64,000 bases of DNA from Stieleria varia (GTDB taxonomy: Bacteria; Planctomycetota; Planctomycetia; Pirellulales; Pirellulaceae), in NCBI RefSeq assembly GCF_038443385.1, contig NZ_CP151726.1, positions 496,001 to 560,000 of the forward strand, given 5' to 3'. The notes beneath the pieces were generated by a model that was not told the DNA's origin, did no database searches, and saw only the letters and a list, made by a program, of their open reading frames with translations. This document shows positions 62,479 through 64,000 of this stretch, piece by piece (positions within the stretch are counted from its first letter, which is position 1; the number at the start of each line of letters is the position of its first letter). The position numbers were made by a program, and so were the translations under genes.

Positions 62479-64000
62479 ATGATGGACATTGTCAGCACCG
62501 ACGACATCCGGTCTGCAGGCCCGTTGCCGCACGCTCAGAGCGTGACGTTTGACGGACCGATACCGCTGGAGCTCGGCGCGGAGTTGCCCGGCGTCACGTG
62601 CGCCTACGAGACGTGGGGAACTCTCAACGCCGATTCCTCCAACGCGGTGCTGGTGTGTCATGCCATCTCGGGCGATTCCCATGTCGCCCGTCACGATCAG
62701 AACGACGATCCGGGTTGGTGGGAGTATTTGATTGGTCCGGGCAAGGCCATCGATACCGATCGACTGTTTGTCGTCTGTCCGAACGTGTTGGGCGGATGTC
62801 GCGGCACCACCGGTCCCGGTGAAATCGATCCCAAGTCGGGACGGCCGTACGGGGCGGAGTTCCCCAGGATTACGATCGGCGACATGGTCTCGGTTCAAAA
62901 ACGGTTGGCCGAGCATCTGGGCATCACGCGTTGGCGGGCGATCGTGGGTGGTTCACTCGGCGGGCACCAAGCGATGACTTGGGTAGCACGCTATCCAAAA
63001 TCCACTGACTTGTGCGTCATCATCGCCTCCTCGCCTCGCTTGACCAATCAAGCACTTGGGTTCGACGTGATCGCTCGCAACGCGATCCAAACGGATCCGT
63101 ACTACGCGGGCGGACAGTATTACGACCAGCCACAACGTCCGGACACTGGTTTGGCGATCGCTCGAATGCTCGGTCACATCACTTATCTATCCAGCGAAGT
63201 GATGGAAGAAAAGTTTGACCCCGATCGACACGATCCACGTCAGATCGCATCGATCTTTGAGCAGCGATTCAGCATCGGATCGTATCTTGCCCATCAAGGT
63301 CAAAAATTCACCACACGTTTCGACGCAAACAGTTACCTGTCAATATCGATGGCGATGGACTTGTTCGATCTCGGCACCAATCGATTGCAACTGATGGAAC
63401 GTTTCGATGAGGCCGACTGTGAGTTTCTGTTGGTGAGCTTTAGCAGTGATTGGTTGTTTACGCCTGCGCAGTCACGTGAGATCGTCAACGCGTTGACGGC
63501 GCTTGACAAACCGGTGACCTATGCCGAAATCACGTCGCCGCGTGGTCACGACTCTTTTTTGATTCCCGATGACATCGAGCAGTATGCGCCGTTGGTTCAA
63601 GCTCGTTTGGAAGACCACTGTAATGAACCGGTGAAGCTTTCGGCGGTCGAACAATTGATTTTGGAATTGATCACCCCCGAGGCTTCCGTTTTGGACTTGG
63701 GCTGCGGTGACGGCAACCTCTTGTCTGCGTTGCGGTCGCGTGGGAATGAAAAGATCGTGGGTGTCGAAGTCGCTCAAGCCAACATCTTGCACGCAGCGGC
63801 GAGGGGGCTGCGTGTTATCGATTATGACCTCAATCACGGGTTGCCAGCGTTCATCGATGGCCAGTTCGATTTTGTGGTGCTCAGTGCGACGCTGCAGGCG
63901 GTGGCCAACGTGGAGCAGCTCTTCCATGAAATGCTGCGGGTCGGACGAAAAGTCATCGTCAGTTTTCCCAATTTTGCTTACCGGGCATTGCGAGAAGATT
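62479..64000 (+). CDS. metX: homoserine O-acetyltransferase MetX fused to MetW (3' end outside the window)
   Basis: One frame is open from ATG 62479 (or 62482) to the last base, over 500 codons. Residues to about 385 are MetX: VCHAISGDSHVA, CPNVLGGCRGTTGP, the nucleophile in VGGSLGGHQAMTWVARYP, Asp in SFSSDWLF and His in RGHDSFLIP. About 390-507 match MetW: VLDLGCGDGNLLSAL (a methyltransferase-type glycine loop), IVGVEV, QFDFVVLSATLQAVAN and RVGRKVIVSFPNF. In many bacteria metX and metW are separate adjacent genes and MetW supports MetX; here they are a single polypeptide. The C-terminus is not seen. Confidence 0.92.
   Translation, partial: MMDIVSTDDIRSAGPLPHAQSVTFDGPIPLELGAELPGVTCAYETWGTLNADSSNAVLVCHAISGDSHVARHDQNDDPGWWEYLIGPGKAIDTDRLFVVCPNVLGGCRGTTGPGEIDPKSGRPYGAEFPRITIGDMVSVQKRLAEHLGITRWRAIVGGSLGGHQAMTWVARYPKSTDLCVIIASSPRLTNQALGFDVIARNAIQTDPYYAGGQYYDQPQRPDTGLAIARMLGHITYLSSEVMEEKFDPDRHDPRQIASIFEQRFSIGSYLAHQGQKFTTRFDANSYLSISMAMDLFDLGTNRLQLMERFDEADCEFLLVSFSSDWLFTPAQSREIVNALTALDKPVTYAEITSPRGHDSFLIPDDIEQYAPLVQARLEDHCNEPVKLSAVEQLILELITPEASVLDLGCGDGNLLSALRSRGNEKIVGVEVAQANILHAAARGLRVIDYDLNHGLPAFIDGQFDFVVLSATLQAVANVEQLFHEMLRVGRKVIVSFPNFAYRALRED

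Noticed and set aside
1-64000. CRISPR arrays and rRNA genes
   Set aside because: No series of regularly spaced direct repeats and no rRNA-like sequence was seen; the only short tandem array is the four-unit one at 60856.

Overview
The window looks like a chromosomal segment of a planctomycete, most likely a marine Pirellulaceae of the Rhodopirellula type. The reasons are the density of secreted sulfatases, the paired DUF1552 / cytochrome-like DUF1592-family genes, a DUF1080 protein, FG-GAP/sialidase fusions, a sigma factor with an extra N-terminal helix-turn-helix, and many palindromic intergenic repeats. No rRNA and no CRISPR array were seen. This assignment is inference from gene content, not from a marker gene.

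Layout. 0-10 kb: end of a UbiD-type decarboxylase, an SDR oxidoreductase, a leftward pair (J-like proline-rich membrane protein, then M20 peptidase), a leftward coaX-obgE run (obgE first, coaX overlapping by 4 bp), and two exported proteins of unknown function. 10-22 kb: sigma-70 factor with a long leader, exported PQQ-propeller protein, ppc, sulfatase, mutL. 22-26.7 kb: a mobile-element scar. Two 395-bp direct repeats enclose a small membrane-protein gene, a RAYT transposase with its own terminal inverted repeats, and an IS110-family transposase; an ExeA-like ATPase fragment is cut off at the second repeat. 26.7-34.3 kb: extracellular-degradation genes (sulfatase-BNR fusion, DUF1080, DUF1552, multi-domain cytochrome-like protein).

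34.5-42.6 kb is the most unusual part: a leftward cluster of a circularly permuted ATP-grasp/alpha-E protein, a transglutaminase-like protein (4-bp overlap) and a TIR / NB-ARC / WD40 protein of about 1270 residues that begins inside or just after the transglutaminase gene. It pairs a peptide-ligase type module with an NLR-like STAND protein and is the best candidate for an undescribed system here.

43-53 kb: tRNA-Leu(CAA) with a strong terminator, a conserved protein of unknown function, a GT2 glycosyltransferase, a TetA-like MFS exporter, prfC and a TlpA-like thioredoxin. 53-61 kb: a tightly packed leftward operon, GntR/FCD regulator - DapA/NanA-family aldolase - sodium:solute symporter - sulfatase - FG-GAP/sialidase-like protein, which reads as uptake and breakdown of a sulfated sugar acid, perhaps sialic-acid-like. 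Ahead of the regulator lie four tandem 14-bp repeats that begin with GGTATC, and a perfect 14-bp palindrome. 61-64 kb: methionine biosynthesis, with an O-acetylhomoserine sulfhydrylase followed by a MetX-MetW fusion that runs off the window end.

Several families of palindromic intergenic repeats recur across the window (1.35/17.7 kb, 7.2/29.4 kb, 12.75/43.1 kb, 1.5/47.35 kb).
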